64,000 nucleotides of DNA from Pseudomonas pergaminensis. Lineage in GTDB: Bacteria > Pseudomonadota > Gammaproteobacteria > Pseudomonadales > Pseudomonadaceae. The stretch spans positions 2,728,001-2,792,000 of the forward strand of contig NZ_CP078013.2 in the NCBI RefSeq assembly GCF_024112395.2. The letters run 5' to 3'. This document shows positions 42,215-51,839 of the stretch, in pieces. The stretch's first letter is position 1, and each line of letters opens with the position of its first letter. The notes beneath the pieces are model-generated. The model ran no database searches. It was not told where the DNA came from and saw only the letters and a list, made by a program, of their open reading frames with translations. The translations under genes were made by a program, and so were the position numbers.

Positions 42215-44872
42215 ATGCGCACCGAACAACCGAAGATGATCTACCTGAAGGACTATCAGGCGCCGGACTACCTGATCGAAGAGACGCACCTGACCTTCGA
42301 GTTGTTCGAGGACCACAGCCTGGTTCACGCGCAACTGGTGATGCGCCGCAACCCTGAGCGCGGCGCCGGTTTGCCGCCGCTGGTGCTGGACGGCCAGCAG
42401 TTGGAGCTGTTGAGTGTGAACCTGGCCGATCAGGAACTGACGGCCGATGATTATCAACTGACCGACAGTCACCTGACGGTGCATCCGAAGAGCGAGACTT
42501 TTACCCTGGATACCACGGTAAAAATCCACCCGGAAACCAACACCGCCCTGGAAGGCCTGTACAAGTCCGGCACCATGTTCTGCACCCAGTGCGAGGCTGA
42601 AGGCTTCCGCAAGATCACCTATTACCTCGACCGCCCGGACGTGATGAGCACCTTCACCACCACGGTGATCGCCGAGCAACACCGCTACCCGATCCTGTTG
42701 TCCAACGGCAACCCGATCGCCAGCGGCCCCGGCGAAGATGGCCGTCACTGGGCAACCTGGGAAGACCCGTTCAAAAAGCCGGCGTACCTGTTTGCGCTGG
42801 TTGCGGGTGATTTGTGGTGTGTCGAAGACACCTTCACCACCATGACCAACCGCGAGGTCGCGCTGCGCATCTACGTCGAGCCGGAAAACATCGACAAGTG
42901 CCAGCACGCCATGACCAGCCTGAAAAAATCCATGCGCTGGGACGAAGAAACCTACGGTCGCGAGTACGACCTCGACATCTTCATGATCGTGGCGGTGAAT
43001 GATTTCAACATGGGCGCCATGGAAAACAAGGGCCTGAACATCTTCAACTCCAGTGCCGTGCTGGCCCGCGCCGAAACCGCGACAGACGCCGCGCACCAGC
43101 GGGTCGAGGCGATTGTTGCCCACGAATACTTCCACAACTGGTCGGGCAACCGCGTGACCTGCCGCGACTGGTTCCAGCTGTCGCTCAAGGAAGGCTTCAC
43201 CGTGTTCCGTGATTCGGGTTTCTCGGCCGACATGAACTCGGCCACGGTCAAGCGCATCCAGGACGTGGCGTACCTGCGTACCCACCAGTTCGCCGAAGAC
43301 GCCGGCCCGATGGCCCACGCGGTGCGCCCAGACAGCTTTATCGAGATCTCCAACTTCTACACCCTGACCGTGTACGAAAAGGGCTCGGAAGTGGTCGGCA
43401 TGATCCACACCTTGCTCGGCGCCGAGGGCTTCCGCAAAGGCAGCGACCTGTACTTCGAACGTCACGACGGCCAGGCCGTGACCTGCGACGATTTCATCAA
43501 GGCCATGGAAGACGCCAACGGCGCCGACCTGACCCAGTTCAAACGCTGGTACAGCCAGGCCGGCACGCCGCGTCTGGCGGTGAGCGAGTCCTACGATGCC
43601 GCGGCCAGGACCTACAGCCTGACCTTCCGTCAAAGCTGCCCGGAAACCCCGGACAAGGTGGAAAAACTGCCGTTCGTGATCCCGGTGGAACTGGGCTTGC
43701 TGGACGCCAAGGGCGCTGGTATTGCCTTGCGCCTGGCCGGTGAAGTGGCCGCAGGCGCCACGTCGCGCGTGATCTCGGTGACCGAGGCCGAGCAGACCTT
43801 TACCTTCGTTGATATCGCCGAGCAGCCGTTGCCTTCGCTGCTGCGTGGGTTCTCGGCGCCGGTCAAGCTGAGCTTCCCGTACACCCGCGACCAACTGATG
43901 TTCCTCATGCAGCATGACAGCGACGGCTTCAACCGCTGGGATGCCGGCCAGCAGTTGTCGGTGCAGGTGTTGCAGGAGTTGATCGCCCAGCATCAACAGG
44001 GCCAGGCCTTGCACATGGATCAGCGCTTGATCACTGCGCTGCGCAGTGTGTTGAGCGACGAAAGCCTGGACCAGGCGATGGTGGCAGAAATGCTGTCGTT
44101 GCCGGGTGAGGCCTACCTGACCGAAATCAGCGACGTGGCGGATGTGGATGCCATCCACGCCGCCCGTGAATTCGCACGCAAGCAACTGGCGGACAACCTG
44201 CATGAAGCCCTCTGGCTGCGCTACCAGGCCAATCGCGAACTGTCCAAGCAAACGCCATACGTGGCGGCCGCCGAGCACTTTGCCCGTCGCGCGTTGCAGA
44301 ACATTGCGCTGTCGTACCTGATGCTCAGCGGCAAGCCGCAAGTGCTGGCGGCGACCATCGAACAGTTCGACACCAGCGACAACATGACCGAGCGCCTGAC
44401 CGCGCTGGCGGTGCTGGTGAATTCGCCATTCGAAGCAGAGAAGGCCAAGGCGCTGGCGGTGTTTGCGGAAAACTTCAAGGACAACCCGCTGGTGATGGAC
44501 CAGTGGTTCAGCGTGCAGGCTGGCAGCACGTTGCCGGGCGGTTTGGCGCGGGTCAAGGCGTTGATGGAGCACCCAGCGTTCACACTGAAGAACCCGAACA
44601 AGGTGCGTGCCTTGATCGGCGCCTTTGCCGGGCAGAACCTGATCAACTTCCATGCGGCGGACGGCTCGGGTTATCGCTTCCTGGCGGACTTGGTGATTCA
44701 GCTCAATGGCTTCAACCCACAGATCGCTTCGCGCCAACTGGCGCCGCTGACCCGCTGGCGCAAATACGACAGCGCGCGTCAGGCGCTGATGAAGGCGGAG
44801 CTGGAGCGCATCCTGGCGTCCGGTGAGTTGTCGAGTGACGTGTTTGAGGTGGTCAGCAAAAGCCTGGCTTAA
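42215..44872 (+). CDS. pepN: Aminopeptidase N (M1 zinc peptidase)
   Basis: A cytoplasmic aminopeptidase that removes N-terminal residues from peptides. The 885-residue length and motifs fit: GAMENKGLN exopeptidase motif (~263-271), the zinc site HEYFHNWSGNR with the third ligand in ELSLKEG-like FQLSLKEGF (HEXXH-x18-E), and the C-terminal helical domain. The ATG at 42215 has AAGGA eight bases upstream; an ATG three codons earlier is inside that RBS. It is the last gene of the nadK run and is followed by a strong terminator. Confidence 0.96.
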   Translation: MRTEQPKMIYLKDYQAPDYLIEETHLTFELFEDHSLVHAQLVMRRNPERGAGLPPLVLDGQQLELLSVNLADQELTADDYQLTDSHLTVHPKSETFTLDTTVKIHPETNTALEGLYKSGTMFCTQCEAEGFRKITYYLDRPDVMSTFTTTVIAEQHRYPILLSNGNPIASGPGEDGRHWATWEDPFKKPAYLFALVAGDLWCVEDTFTTMTNREVALRIYVEPENIDKCQHAMTSLKKSMRWDEETYGREYDLDIFMIVAVNDFNMGAMENKGLNIFNSSAVLARAETATDAAHQRVEAIVAHEYFHNWSGNRVTCRDWFQLSLKEGFTVFRDSGFSADMNSATVKRIQDVAYLRTHQFAEDAGPMAHAVRPDSFIEISNFYTLTVYEKGSEVVGMIHTLLGAEGFRKGSDLYFERHDGQAVTCDDFIKAMEDANGADLTQFKRWYSQAGTPRLAVSESYDAAARTYSLTFRQSCPETPDKVEKLPFVIPVELGLLDAKGAGIALRLAGEVAAGATSRVISVTEAEQTFTFVDIAEQPLPSLLRGFSAPVKLSFPYTRDQLMFLMQHDSDGFNRWDAGQQLSVQVLQELIAQHQQGQALHMDQRLITALRSVLSDESLDQAMVAEMLSLPGEAYLTEISDVADVDAIHAAREFARKQLADNLHEALWLRYQANRELSKQTPYVAAAEHFARRALQNIALSYLMLSGKPQVLAATIEQFDTSDNMTERLTALAVLVNSPFEAEKAKALAVFAENFKDNPLVMDQWFSVQAGSTLPGGLARVKALMEHPAFTLKNPNKVRALIGAFAGQNLINFHAADGSGYRFLADLVIQLNGFNPQIASRQLAPLTRWRKYDSARQALMKAELERILASGELSSDVFEVVSKSLA

Positions 44873-44885
44873 GCTGCCACGTTGA

Positions 44886-44922
44886 ATAAAAAAACGGCCT
44901 GTCTAACAGGCCGTTTTTTTTT
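44886..44922. terminator. Bidirectional intrinsic terminator between pepN and the aldo/keto reductase
   Basis: AAAAAAACGGCCTG-TCTAA-CAGGCCGTTTTTTTTT: an eight-bp stem with A- and T-runs, able to end both convergent transcripts (pepN on plus, aldo/keto reductase on minus, 4 bp from its stop). Confidence 0.95.
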
Positions 44923-44926
44923 CGCC

Positions 44927-45973
44927 TCAGATAACGGGCGGGCGAGGGGTGTCGAGGCCGTTATCAAGGGGGAAACGCTCGGCGATGATCCCGTGCGGCA
45001 CACCCAGCGGTATGGCGCTGGCGGTGTCGAGGCGGGTGACCTGCTCGGCCGACAGTTGCACGTCGAGGGCGCCGAGGGTGCTGTCCAGTTGCGCGCGGGT
45101 GCGCGAGCCGAGAATCGGGATCAGCGCCGTGGTCGAGCGCCGTGCCTTTTCCCGCAACCAGGCGATGGCAACATGGGTGGGGGTGGCGTCGACTTCACCA
45201 GCGACCGCCAGCAGCGCGTCGAGCACCGCGGTTTCGCGGGCGCTGTGCTCGGCGTGCACCAGGATCCCGAGTTTGTTGGCGCGGTTGTCGTCTTGGGTGT
45301 TGCGGTACTTGCCGGTCAGGAAGCCGCCGCCCAGGGGCGACCACAGCGTGGCGGCCAGGCCCAGGGCTTCGGCCATCGGCAGCAGTTCGCGGTCGGCAGT
45401 GCGCTCGACCAGGCTGTATTCCACCTGGATGCCGATGATGGGCGCAAAGCTGCGCACTTCGGCCAACAGGTCGGCGCGGGCAATCCGCCAGGCGGGGAAA
45501 TTGGACAGGCCGGCATAGTGGATCTTGCCGGCGCGGACCAAGTCATCGAGGCCGCGCAGGATCTCTTCCATGGGCGTGACGTTGTCGCTCATGTGCGCCC
45601 AGAGCAGGTCGATGCGGTCGGTGTTCAGGCGCTTGAGGCTTTCTTCCACCGAGCGGACCAGGTTCTTGCGGTTGTTGCCGAGCCTGATCGTGCCTTCATC
45701 GGACGGTTGGGTGCGCAGGGTGTACTTGGTGGCCACGACCAGGTTGTCGCGCTCGGAGGCGATAAATTCGCCCAGCAGCTTTTCCGCCTGGCCGAACTGA
45801 TAGCCGTTGGCGGTATCGAGGAAGTTGCCTCCGGCCTCAAGGTAGCCGTCGAAGATCTGTTTGGCCTCATCGCGCTCGGCGCCATGGCCCCAGCCCGTGC
45901 CGAAATTACCGGTGCCCAAGGCCAGTTCAGATACCTGCAGACCGCTGCGGCGGCCAAAGACTTTATTGCGCAT
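44927..45973 (-). CDS. Aldo/keto reductase
   Basis: An NADPH-dependent TIM-barrel carbonyl reductase, 348 residues. Catalytic tetrad residues lie in LDTANGYQFG (Asp/Tyr), VATKYTL (Lys), and WAHMSDNVTP (His). The cofactor part includes LWSPLGGGFLTGKYR and the C-terminal IPILGSRTRAQLDSTL phosphate motif. Substrate is unknown. Divergent from the WYL regulator at 46134, whose likely operator lies in the ~160-bp gap, so regulation by it is a reasonable inference. Confidence 0.9.
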   Translation of the reverse strand: MRNKVFGRRSGLQVSELALGTGNFGTGWGHGAERDEAKQIFDGYLEAGGNFLDTANGYQFGQAEKLLGEFIASERDNLVVATKYTLRTQPSDEGTIRLGNNRKNLVRSVEESLKRLNTDRIDLLWAHMSDNVTPMEEILRGLDDLVRAGKIHYAGLSNFPAWRIARADLLAEVRSFAPIIGIQVEYSLVERTADRELLPMAEALGLAATLWSPLGGGFLTGKYRNTQDDNRANKLGILVHAEHSARETAVLDALLAVAGEVDATPTHVAIAWLREKARRSTTALIPILGSRTRAQLDSTLGALDVQLSAEQVTRLDTASAIPLGVPHGIIAERFPLDNGLDTPRPPVI

Positions 45974-46133
45974 ACAAGGACTCCTGAGGCAGTGATTTTC
46001 TTACATGTTTAGTAACATGTATTTAATATGATCTCGGTAATGTATTCGGTCAAGGGGCTTTTTTACTGCTGACGTTTTCTGACAGGAGGCTCTGCTAAGC
46101 TGCGTCACTTTTTCCTTCTCGGCGGGCATTCTT

Positions 46134-46850
46134 GTGTCGCGTACCACTCGTCTACTGACTTTGCTGCAGGCCCTACGGGGCAAGAAACGACCGGTGACCG
46201 CTGCCGTGCTGGCGGCGCAGTTGGAGGTGTCCGAGCGTACGCTGTACCGTGATATCGCCGAATTGACCGCCCTGGGTGCGCCTATCTTTGGCGAGGCGGG
46301 GGTAGGGTATGTGTTGCGCAGTGGCTTGTTTCTGCCGCCCTTGATGCTCAACGCCGAGGAAACCGAAGCCATCGTGCTCGGCTTGCGCTACGTGGACCAG
46401 CGCGGCGATGAGGTGCTCAGCCGCGCCGCCGCCAATGCCCTGGCGAAGATCGCCGACGTACTCGACCCGGCCGCCCAGGAAGCCTTGCGCAACCCTACGC
46501 TGTTGCCCGGCCCGCCTGGGTTCGGTTACCCGGAAAACCGCGTCCCCCTCAACGTGTTTCGCGAGGCTATTCGCAGCCAGGCCAAGCTGCATATCGACTA
46601 TGCGGACGCCAGCCAGACCCAGAGCCAGCGCCTGATCTGGCCCCTGGCCCTGGGTTTCTTGAATGAGGTGCGGGTAGTCGTGGCCTGGTGTGAGCTGCGC
46701 GGCGCCTACCGCACTTTCCGCACCGACCGCGTGGCGAGTGCCCAAGCGCTCGGCGAGCGTTATCCGGGGCGCCGCAGTGACTGGCTGCGGGCCTGGCGCA
46801 AGCTGCTGGAGCAAAATGTATCCGGGCCTTTTACTCCTGACAAAAACTGA
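46134..46850 (+). CDS. YafY-type HTH/WYL transcriptional regulator
   Basis: A 238-residue DeoR-like regulator: HTH_11 winged helix (TRLLTLLQALRGKKRPVTAAVLAAQLEVSERTLYRDIAEL, 4-43) and a C-terminal WYL domain (IDYADASQTQSQRLIWPLAL, ~150-175; FRTDRVASAQ near 200) used for ligand sensing in bacterial regulators, some of them linked to DNA damage or nucleic-acid ligands. The start is GTG at 46134 (VSRTTRLL). It diverges from the aldo/keto reductase gene and probably controls it. Confidence 0.88.
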   Translation: MSRTTRLLTLLQALRGKKRPVTAAVLAAQLEVSERTLYRDIAELTALGAPIFGEAGVGYVLRSGLFLPPLMLNAEETEAIVLGLRYVDQRGDEVLSRAAANALAKIADVLDPAAQEALRNPTLLPGPPGFGYPENRVPLNVFREAIRSQAKLHIDYADASQTQSQRLIWPLALGFLNEVRVVVAWCELRGAYRTFRTDRVASAQALGERYPGRRSDWLRAWRKLLEQNVSGPFTPDKN

Positions 46851-46902
46851 CACAACACTGGCTTAGCATGGCCTCACAAATCACCAAGAAAGGAGCTGTG
46901 CC

Positions 46903-47238
46903 ATGTCTATTCCTGAGTTGGCACCGGCCATCGCGGCCTATATCGCGGCGGCCAACACCCTCGACACCTCGGCTGTGGCCCAGTGCTTTGCCGAGGATGC
47001 CAACGTGTTCGATGAGGGCCAGCACCAGGTCGGCACTGCCGCGATTGCGCGCTGGATGGAAGACACCGGGCGTCGTTATCAGCCGCGGGTCGAAGTGCTC
47101 AAGGTGCAACACCGTACCGGCAAGGTGCTGGTCAGCAACAGCGTGTCCGGCAATTTCCCGGGCAGCCCCTTGGAGCTGCGCTACACCTTTCGGTTGAACG
47201 AACAGGGCAAGATTTCACGGCTGGATATTTCCCTGTAG
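46903..47238 (+). CDS. SnoaL-like / NTF2-fold protein
   Basis: A 111-residue cone-shaped alpha+beta fold protein of the SnoaL/NTF2 superfamily, used for ligand binding or simple isomerase-like catalysis. Matching features are the N-terminal helix (AAYIAAANTLDTSAVAQCFAEDANVFDEGQHQVGTAAI) and the C-terminal LRYTFRLNEQGKISRLDI strands. Substrate unknown. AAAGGAGCTG is a strong RBS before the ATG at 46903. Lies 52 bp after the WYL regulator and could be co-transcribed. Confidence 0.83.
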   Translation: MSIPELAPAIAAYIAAANTLDTSAVAQCFAEDANVFDEGQHQVGTAAIARWMEDTGRRYQPRVEVLKVQHRTGKVLVSNSVSGNFPGSPLELRYTFRLNEQGKISRLDISL

Positions 47239-47253
47239 GTCATAATCGCGGGC

Positions 47254-48357
47254 ATGACTTTCGACTCGCCCCTCGCTGCCTATCAACACGCCATCGCTCA
47301 ACAGGGTTTCGTCGCCGATGACGCCCAGCGCCGCGCCGTGGACGCCTTGCAAGACTGCCACCAAGCCCTGCATCACGGCCATGCGCCGATCACCGGCGTT
47401 TACCTGTGGGGCCCCGTGGGGCGTGGCAAGACTTGGCTGATGGACCAGTTCTACCAGAGCCTGCGGGTGCCTGCGCGGCGCCAGCACTTTCATCACTTTA
47501 TGGGTTGGGTGCACCAGCGCCTGTTCCAGCTGACGGGCATCCAGGACCCCTTGCAGGCCCTGGCGCGGGAGCTGAGCCAGGAAGTGCGCGTGCTGTGCTT
47601 CGATGAGTTGTTCGTCAATGACATCGGCGACGCGATCATCCTTGGGCGCCTGTTCCAGGTGATGTTCGAGGAAGGTGTGGTGATGGTCTGCACGTCCAAC
47701 CAGCCGCCTGACCAACTGTACGCCGAGGGCTTCAACCGCGAGCGCTTTTTACCGGGGATAGCGGCGATAAAGCAGCATATGCACGTGGTCGCGGTGGATG
47801 GCGTAGAGGACCACCGGTTGCACCCGGGGGTAGGCATTCAGCGTTACTGGGTCAACCAGCCCGAGGCACTGGCCGGCGTGTTCGCGCAATTAGCTGAAAG
47901 CCAGCCAACCTGCAGCGGGCCGGTGGTGGTGGGGCATCGTTCCATCATCGCCGTGCAGGCCAGCGACACGGTGCTCTGGTGCCGCTACGCCGACTTGTGC
48001 GAGCCACCCCTGGCGGCGATGGACTTCATGCTGCTGTGCGATCGCTTCAAGGCGATCCTGCTGGGTGAAGTGCCCAACCTCAGCGCGCAAAAACGCCCTG
48101 GCCGGATTGCCCGTGGCACCGAAGACGGCGCGCAGCGCGTGGTGGCTGGTGATCGTGAATTGCCGCAGTTGTCGGTGCACGATGACAGCGTGCGCCGGTT
48201 TATCGCCTTGGTGGACGAATGCTACGACCGAAGAGTGCCGCTGTTCATCGAGGCCAAGGTGGCGCTGGAGTGTCTCTATACCGAAGGCTACCTGGAATTT
48301 CCCTTCCGCAGGACGCTGAGCCGGCTGCAGGAAATGCAGTTGCAGCGTTTCGGCTGA
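47254..48357 (+). CDS. zapE: Cell division protein ZapE (AFG1-like ATPase)
   Basis: A P-loop ATPase associated with the Z-ring in E. coli and with quality control as AFG1 in mitochondria. The 367-residue protein has Walker A GPVGRGKTWL (~52-61), Walker B LCFDELFVND (~113-122), followed by MVCTSNQPPDQLYAEGFNRERFLP, and a C-terminal RRTLSRLQEM. The ATG at 47254 is 16 bp after the SnoaL-like stop; the RBS is not obvious. Substrate and partner are inferred from the family. Confidence 0.92.
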   Translation: MTFDSPLAAYQHAIAQQGFVADDAQRRAVDALQDCHQALHHGHAPITGVYLWGPVGRGKTWLMDQFYQSLRVPARRQHFHHFMGWVHQRLFQLTGIQDPLQALARELSQEVRVLCFDELFVNDIGDAIILGRLFQVMFEEGVVMVCTSNQPPDQLYAEGFNRERFLPGIAAIKQHMHVVAVDGVEDHRLHPGVGIQRYWVNQPEALAGVFAQLAESQPTCSGPVVVGHRSIIAVQASDTVLWCRYADLCEPPLAAMDFMLLCDRFKAILLGEVPNLSAQKRPGRIARGTEDGAQRVVAGDRELPQLSVHDDSVRRFIALVDECYDRRVPLFIEAKVALECLYTEGYLEFPFRRTLSRLQEMQLQRFG

Positions 48358-48529
48358 GTCTGTGCGAAAAAATCCAGGAATCGCCTGATTGCGCTTTTAC
48401 ACCCGCTGAACCTTCGCGTTTTCAGGCGCATTTTTGTAGTTAATCTCCTTCATCTGACACCTGCTCCATGCTTACAATCGTGCCCCACACAGGGAGCCGA
48501 TTCCCTTTTAGTTGTGATCGAGGATGGAC

Positions 48530-49021
48530 ATGGACACCCCAGATATCCTGGTGCTGCAAGCCAGCTACACCAACCCCGTGCATGCCGAAGCGATTGGCCG
48601 TGTGCTCAACCACTATGCTGAAGACCCCATGGGCGGTGGCCACAGCCTGCCCGCTGACCTGCTGGAGCAACTGCCGGGCGAGCTGGCCAAGCGTCCCCAT
48701 GCGTTCAGCGTGCTGGCGTTTGTCGGCGGTGAACCGGCGGGCTTGGTGAATTGCTTTGAAGGGTTCTCCACATTTGCCTGCCGTCCGCTGGTCAACGTCC
48801 ACGATGTGGTGGTGATGGACTCGTTTCGTGGTTTGGGGCTGAGCCAGAAAATGCTGCAGAAGGTCGAGGAGATCGCCCGCCAGCGCGGCTGCTGCAAGAT
48901 CACCCTGGAGGTGCTGGAGGGAAATGCCGTGGCGCAATCGGCGTATCGCAAGTTTGGGTTTGATGACTCGGTATTTGATCCCGCCCACGGACGCATGTTG
49001 TTCTGGAATAAACCGCTTTAA
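48530..49021 (+). CDS. GNAT family N-acetyltransferase
   Basis: A ~163-residue acetyltransferase of unknown substrate. The acetyl-CoA loop is in VVVMDSFRGLGLSQKMLQKVEEIARQRGC (Q/R-x-x-G-x-G variant FRGLGLSQ), and the C-terminus has LEVLEGNAVAQSAYRKFGF. GAGGA lies six bases before the ATG at 48530 (MDTPDILV); an ATG two codons earlier is less well placed. An AGAAAAT-type AT region lies upstream. It is likely a separate unit from zapE. Confidence 0.85.
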   Translation: MDTPDILVLQASYTNPVHAEAIGRVLNHYAEDPMGGGHSLPADLLEQLPGELAKRPHAFSVLAFVGGEPAGLVNCFEGFSTFACRPLVNVHDVVVMDSFRGLGLSQKMLQKVEEIARQRGCCKITLEVLEGNAVAQSAYRKFGFDDSVFDPAHGRMLFWNKPL

Positions 49022-49033
49022 TAAATAACAGGC

Positions 49034-49063
49034 AAAAAAAGGCGCCATGTATTAAATGGCGCC
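49034..49063 (-). terminator. Intrinsic terminator for the PtrA-like gene
   Basis: On the minus strand GGCGCCAT-TTAATAC-ATGGCGCC is followed by TTTTTTT (49040-49034). It lies ~70 bp after the PtrA-like stop; in the plus direction the hairpin has no U-run after it but may help the GNAT transcript end. Confidence 0.85.
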
Positions 49064-49130
49064 AAGTAGACCCTAGCCAAAGGAGCGGGATGGTAAGGGG
49101 GAGTGCGGTTAAATCAGGTATGCCGTTGAA

Positions 49131-49352
49131 TCAAGTATTCGGTTGTTGCTCAGCGGTGGATTGATCGGCCGCCTCTTTCTTGACGTTCTTGCCATCAGCC
49201 TGAGCTGTTTGTTCAGCCGTGCCGTGAGTCTTTTGCTGCATGAACGTGAAGTTGTTGTAGAACTCCTTCGAACGCTCGGAACCGCCTTCGGCAAAGGCGG
49301 CGGCAGACGTCAGGGTCATCAGGCTGGCAAGCATCAAGGTCGAGAGTTTCAT
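49131..49352 (-). CDS. Small secreted PtrA-like protein
   Basis: A 73-residue protein with a cleavable signal peptide (MKLSTLMLASLMTLTSAAAFA, cut after AFA) and a charged, Gln/Lys/Ala-rich mature part (EGGSERSKEFYNNF, then polar tail). The EGGSERSKEFYNNF block resembles the N-terminal region of PtrA of P. aeruginosa, a type III secretion repressor that is induced by copper, but I cannot confirm the relation by eye alone. It is transcribed alone, ~145 bp after the TonB receptor stop end, and not in a clear Fur or copper box context. Confidence 0.65.
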   Translation of the reverse strand: MKLSTLMLASLMTLTSAAAFAEGGSERSKEFYNNFTFMQQKTHGTAEQTAQADGKNVKKEAADQSTAEQQPNT

Positions 49353-49496
49353 GGCAGTGTTCCCATTAAGAGTGATCGGTATCCGCTCTGTCCTTGATCA
49401 GATTCATGGGGCGAGTGTGGGGTGGGTTTATTAAGTAGGAATTAACGCTAAAAAATCCCGAAGTTAACAATTTCGTTAACTTCGGGTTATAAATTC

Positions 49497-51725
49497 TTAC
49501 ATCTTCCAGTCGAGTGCCAAGGTGATCGAGCGCGGGTCGCCCCAATACACGCCATTATAAAAACCGACGCGTTCGTAATATTTTTTATCAAATAGATTGT
49601 TGACGTTGACCGACGCCGAGACATGTTCGTCGAACTGGTAGCGCGACATCAGGTTGACGACGGTATAGGCCTGTTGGGTGATCTTGGTCGGTGTCGTGAT
49701 GAGGTCGCCGTCTTGATCGCGGCCACCCGTTGGACGCCCGGCAAATGCGTAGAAGTCGCTCTGCCAATTGACAGCACCCCCCACCGTCAACCCGCGCCAT
49801 TCACCGGGCAGGCGATAGGCTGTCGACATCTTCAGCAAGTTCATCGGCTGATCGGTGTTGTTGCGTTGCTTATCGCCGTTGAGCGAGTGGGTATAGGTGT
49901 ACCCAGCGGTGAGGTTCCAGTCGGGCATCACTTCGCCTGACACCTCGACTTCAAAGCCCTGCACCTTGTTGCCTTTGCCACCGGATTTGTAGAACTGCTC
50001 GCGGGTGACCGGGTCTGGTGGGGCGGTGTTGTCGAGTTCAGCTACGTTATCCTGGGTGCTCCAGAAAAACGCAGTGGCCAGGTTCAACCGCTCGTTCAGC
50101 AGGCTGCCCTTGAGGCCGAGTTCATAGTTGCTGCCCACCACCGGCTCCAAGTACTTCTTGCTGGCGTCGCGTTCGTCCTGCGGGTTGAAGATATCGGTGT
50201 AGCTGGCATACACCGTGTATTCCGGCGTCAGGTCGTAGAGCAGCCCGGCGTAGGGCGTCCACATGTCGTTGTGGGTCTGGCGGGTTTTGGGTTCGGGGAC
50301 GCGTTGATTATTGGCGTCGTATTCAGCCGGGGTACTTTCGATTTCCCAACTGCCATAGCGGCTGCCCAGTACCGCGTGCAGCCTGTCGGTCAGGTTCAGT
50401 CGAGTGGCCAGGTAACCGGCCTTCTGTTGTTTGCGTGAGTGTGGGCCCTTGAGCCCGGTAGTGCGGTCGGGGAACTTGACGATCCCGCCCATGTGTTGCC
50501 AATCAGGGATGGTTTCGTAGCCTTCGGGTGTGCTGTAACGCTGGTAGGGTGAAGAATCCCTTTGCTGCGACTCCCCATACCCCAACATCAATTCATGCTC
50601 GCGTCCCAGCAGTGAGTAGGCGCCGGCGAGGTTGAAGTCCACGGCATCCATCTTCGAGGTACCGACCATTTGGTTGGTCCAGGCGGTCATGCCGCTACCG
50701 TCCGGATTCGGGAAACCCGCGCCGCCGTAATACACCTTGCCGTCGGTATCGCTCTGCCGGTGGGTATAGGCGGCTTTCAGGCGCCAGTTCTCGGACAGTT
50801 TGTGGTCAAGGGAGGCAAAGGTGGTCTTGTCCTTGAGCGGCCAGGAACTCCAGTCGGTGGCCATATTGGCGGAGCGCGACAGGCGAGCCTTACTGCCATC
50901 GCTGTTCCAATAGGGCAGTGTGCCCCATGAGGTGCCCTGCACATGTTTGTTCTGATAATCGAAGCCTACGGCTACCACGGTATCGTCTGTCAGATCGGCC
51001 TCGAGAATGCCGTAGCCGACTTCCCTTTGCAGGGCGTAATTATCGCGAAAGGATTGGCTGTCGCGGTAAGCCATCACGGTACGTCCGCGCAGGCGCCCAT
51101 CAAAGGCCAGTGGGCCGCCCACATCCAGGTAGCTGTAGTAGTTGTCATGGCTGGCGCCGCTGACGCCCGCTTTGGCTTGCCACTGCGAAGTCGGGCGCTT
51201 GCGGATCATGTTGACCGTGGCCGAGGGGTCGCCCGCACCGGTGGTCAGGCCGGTCGCGCCGCGTACCACCTCGATACGGTCGTAGATGATGGTGTCGGAG
51301 TCGGACTTCATGCGCCCAAAGGTATTGAGCATGCCATCCACTTGGAAATTGTTGATGGAGTAGCCCCGCGATGAGTAGCCGGCACGGTCCGAATCCAAGT
51401 GCTGGACTGTCACCCCAGTGGTCTGGCGCAGCGCATCGGTCAATGTGTTGAGATTGAAATCATCCATCTGCTGGCGAGTGATCACCGAGATCGATTGCGG
51501 GGTTTCCTTGACCGACAGGTTCAGGCGGGTGGCGGTGCTCATGGAACCGGTGGTGTAGGCCCCGGTGTGCTCGGTGGTAGCACCCAGGCCTTCGGCGGTG
51601 ATGCTGGTGGCGCCGAGTTCGAGGGTTTTGTTTTCGGGGACGGTTTCAGCCAGCAGCTCCGGGCTGGCGACCACGCTTAACAGGCCGAGGCTGAGGGTCA
51701 TGGAACGGGTAAAGGGCGCGAACAT
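49497..51725 (-). CDS. TonB-dependent siderophore receptor
   Basis: Outer-membrane ligand-gated porin for a ferric siderophore, 742 residues. A signal peptide (MFAPFTRSMTLSLGLLSVVASPELLA) is followed by a TonB-box-like ATSITAEG region and plug domain (LSVKETPQSISVITRQQMDDFNLNTLTDALRQTTGV), then ~22 barrel strands ending in ITLALDWKM with a C-terminal Met after aromatic strand pattern (Phe expected; here LALDWKM). The plug lacks a signalling (STN) domain, so it is not expected to act via FecI/FecR. A Fur box lies ~92 bp upstream. The ligand is unknown. Confidence 0.93.
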   Translation of the reverse strand: MFAPFTRSMTLSLGLLSVVASPELLAETVPENKTLELGATSITAEGLGATTEHTGAYTTGSMSTATRLNLSVKETPQSISVITRQQMDDFNLNTLTDALRQTTGVTVQHLDSDRAGYSSRGYSINNFQVDGMLNTFGRMKSDSDTIIYDRIEVVRGATGLTTGAGDPSATVNMIRKRPTSQWQAKAGVSGASHDNYYSYLDVGGPLAFDGRLRGRTVMAYRDSQSFRDNYALQREVGYGILEADLTDDTVVAVGFDYQNKHVQGTSWGTLPYWNSDGSKARLSRSANMATDWSSWPLKDKTTFASLDHKLSENWRLKAAYTHRQSDTDGKVYYGGAGFPNPDGSGMTAWTNQMVGTSKMDAVDFNLAGAYSLLGREHELMLGYGESQQRDSSPYQRYSTPEGYETIPDWQHMGGIVKFPDRTTGLKGPHSRKQQKAGYLATRLNLTDRLHAVLGSRYGSWEIESTPAEYDANNQRVPEPKTRQTHNDMWTPYAGLLYDLTPEYTVYASYTDIFNPQDERDASKKYLEPVVGSNYELGLKGSLLNERLNLATAFFWSTQDNVAELDNTAPPDPVTREQFYKSGGKGNKVQGFEVEVSGEVMPDWNLTAGYTYTHSLNGDKQRNNTDQPMNLLKMSTAYRLPGEWRGLTVGGAVNWQSDFYAFAGRPTGGRDQDGDLITTPTKITQQAYTVVNLMSRYQFDEHVSASVNVNNLFDKKYYERVGFYNGVYWGDPRSITLALDWKM

Positions 51726-51817
51726 CGCGGAAGACTCCTTGTCGTCTTTGCGGCCTTCTCAGTAAGAAAAGGCCATGGCTCAAAGACGAAAGGAGAAGGG
51801 GAACTTTAGGCTTAAAC

Positions 51818-51833
51818 GAGAATGATTGTTATC
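51818..51833. promoter_or_regulatory. Fur box upstream of the TonB receptor
   Basis: GAGAATGATTGTTATC matches the palindromic Fur consensus GATAATGATAATCATTATC well (core GAATGATTGTTATC). It lies ~92 bp before the receptor start and ~7 bp before the CptA-like stop, so iron-repressed transcription of the receptor is likely. Confidence 0.8.
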
Positions 51834-51839
51834 TTTCTA

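Noticed and set aside
42155..44737. 860-codon minus-strand frame opposite pepN
   Set aside because: Antisense shadow of an M1 peptidase gene with intact HEXXH and GAMEN.
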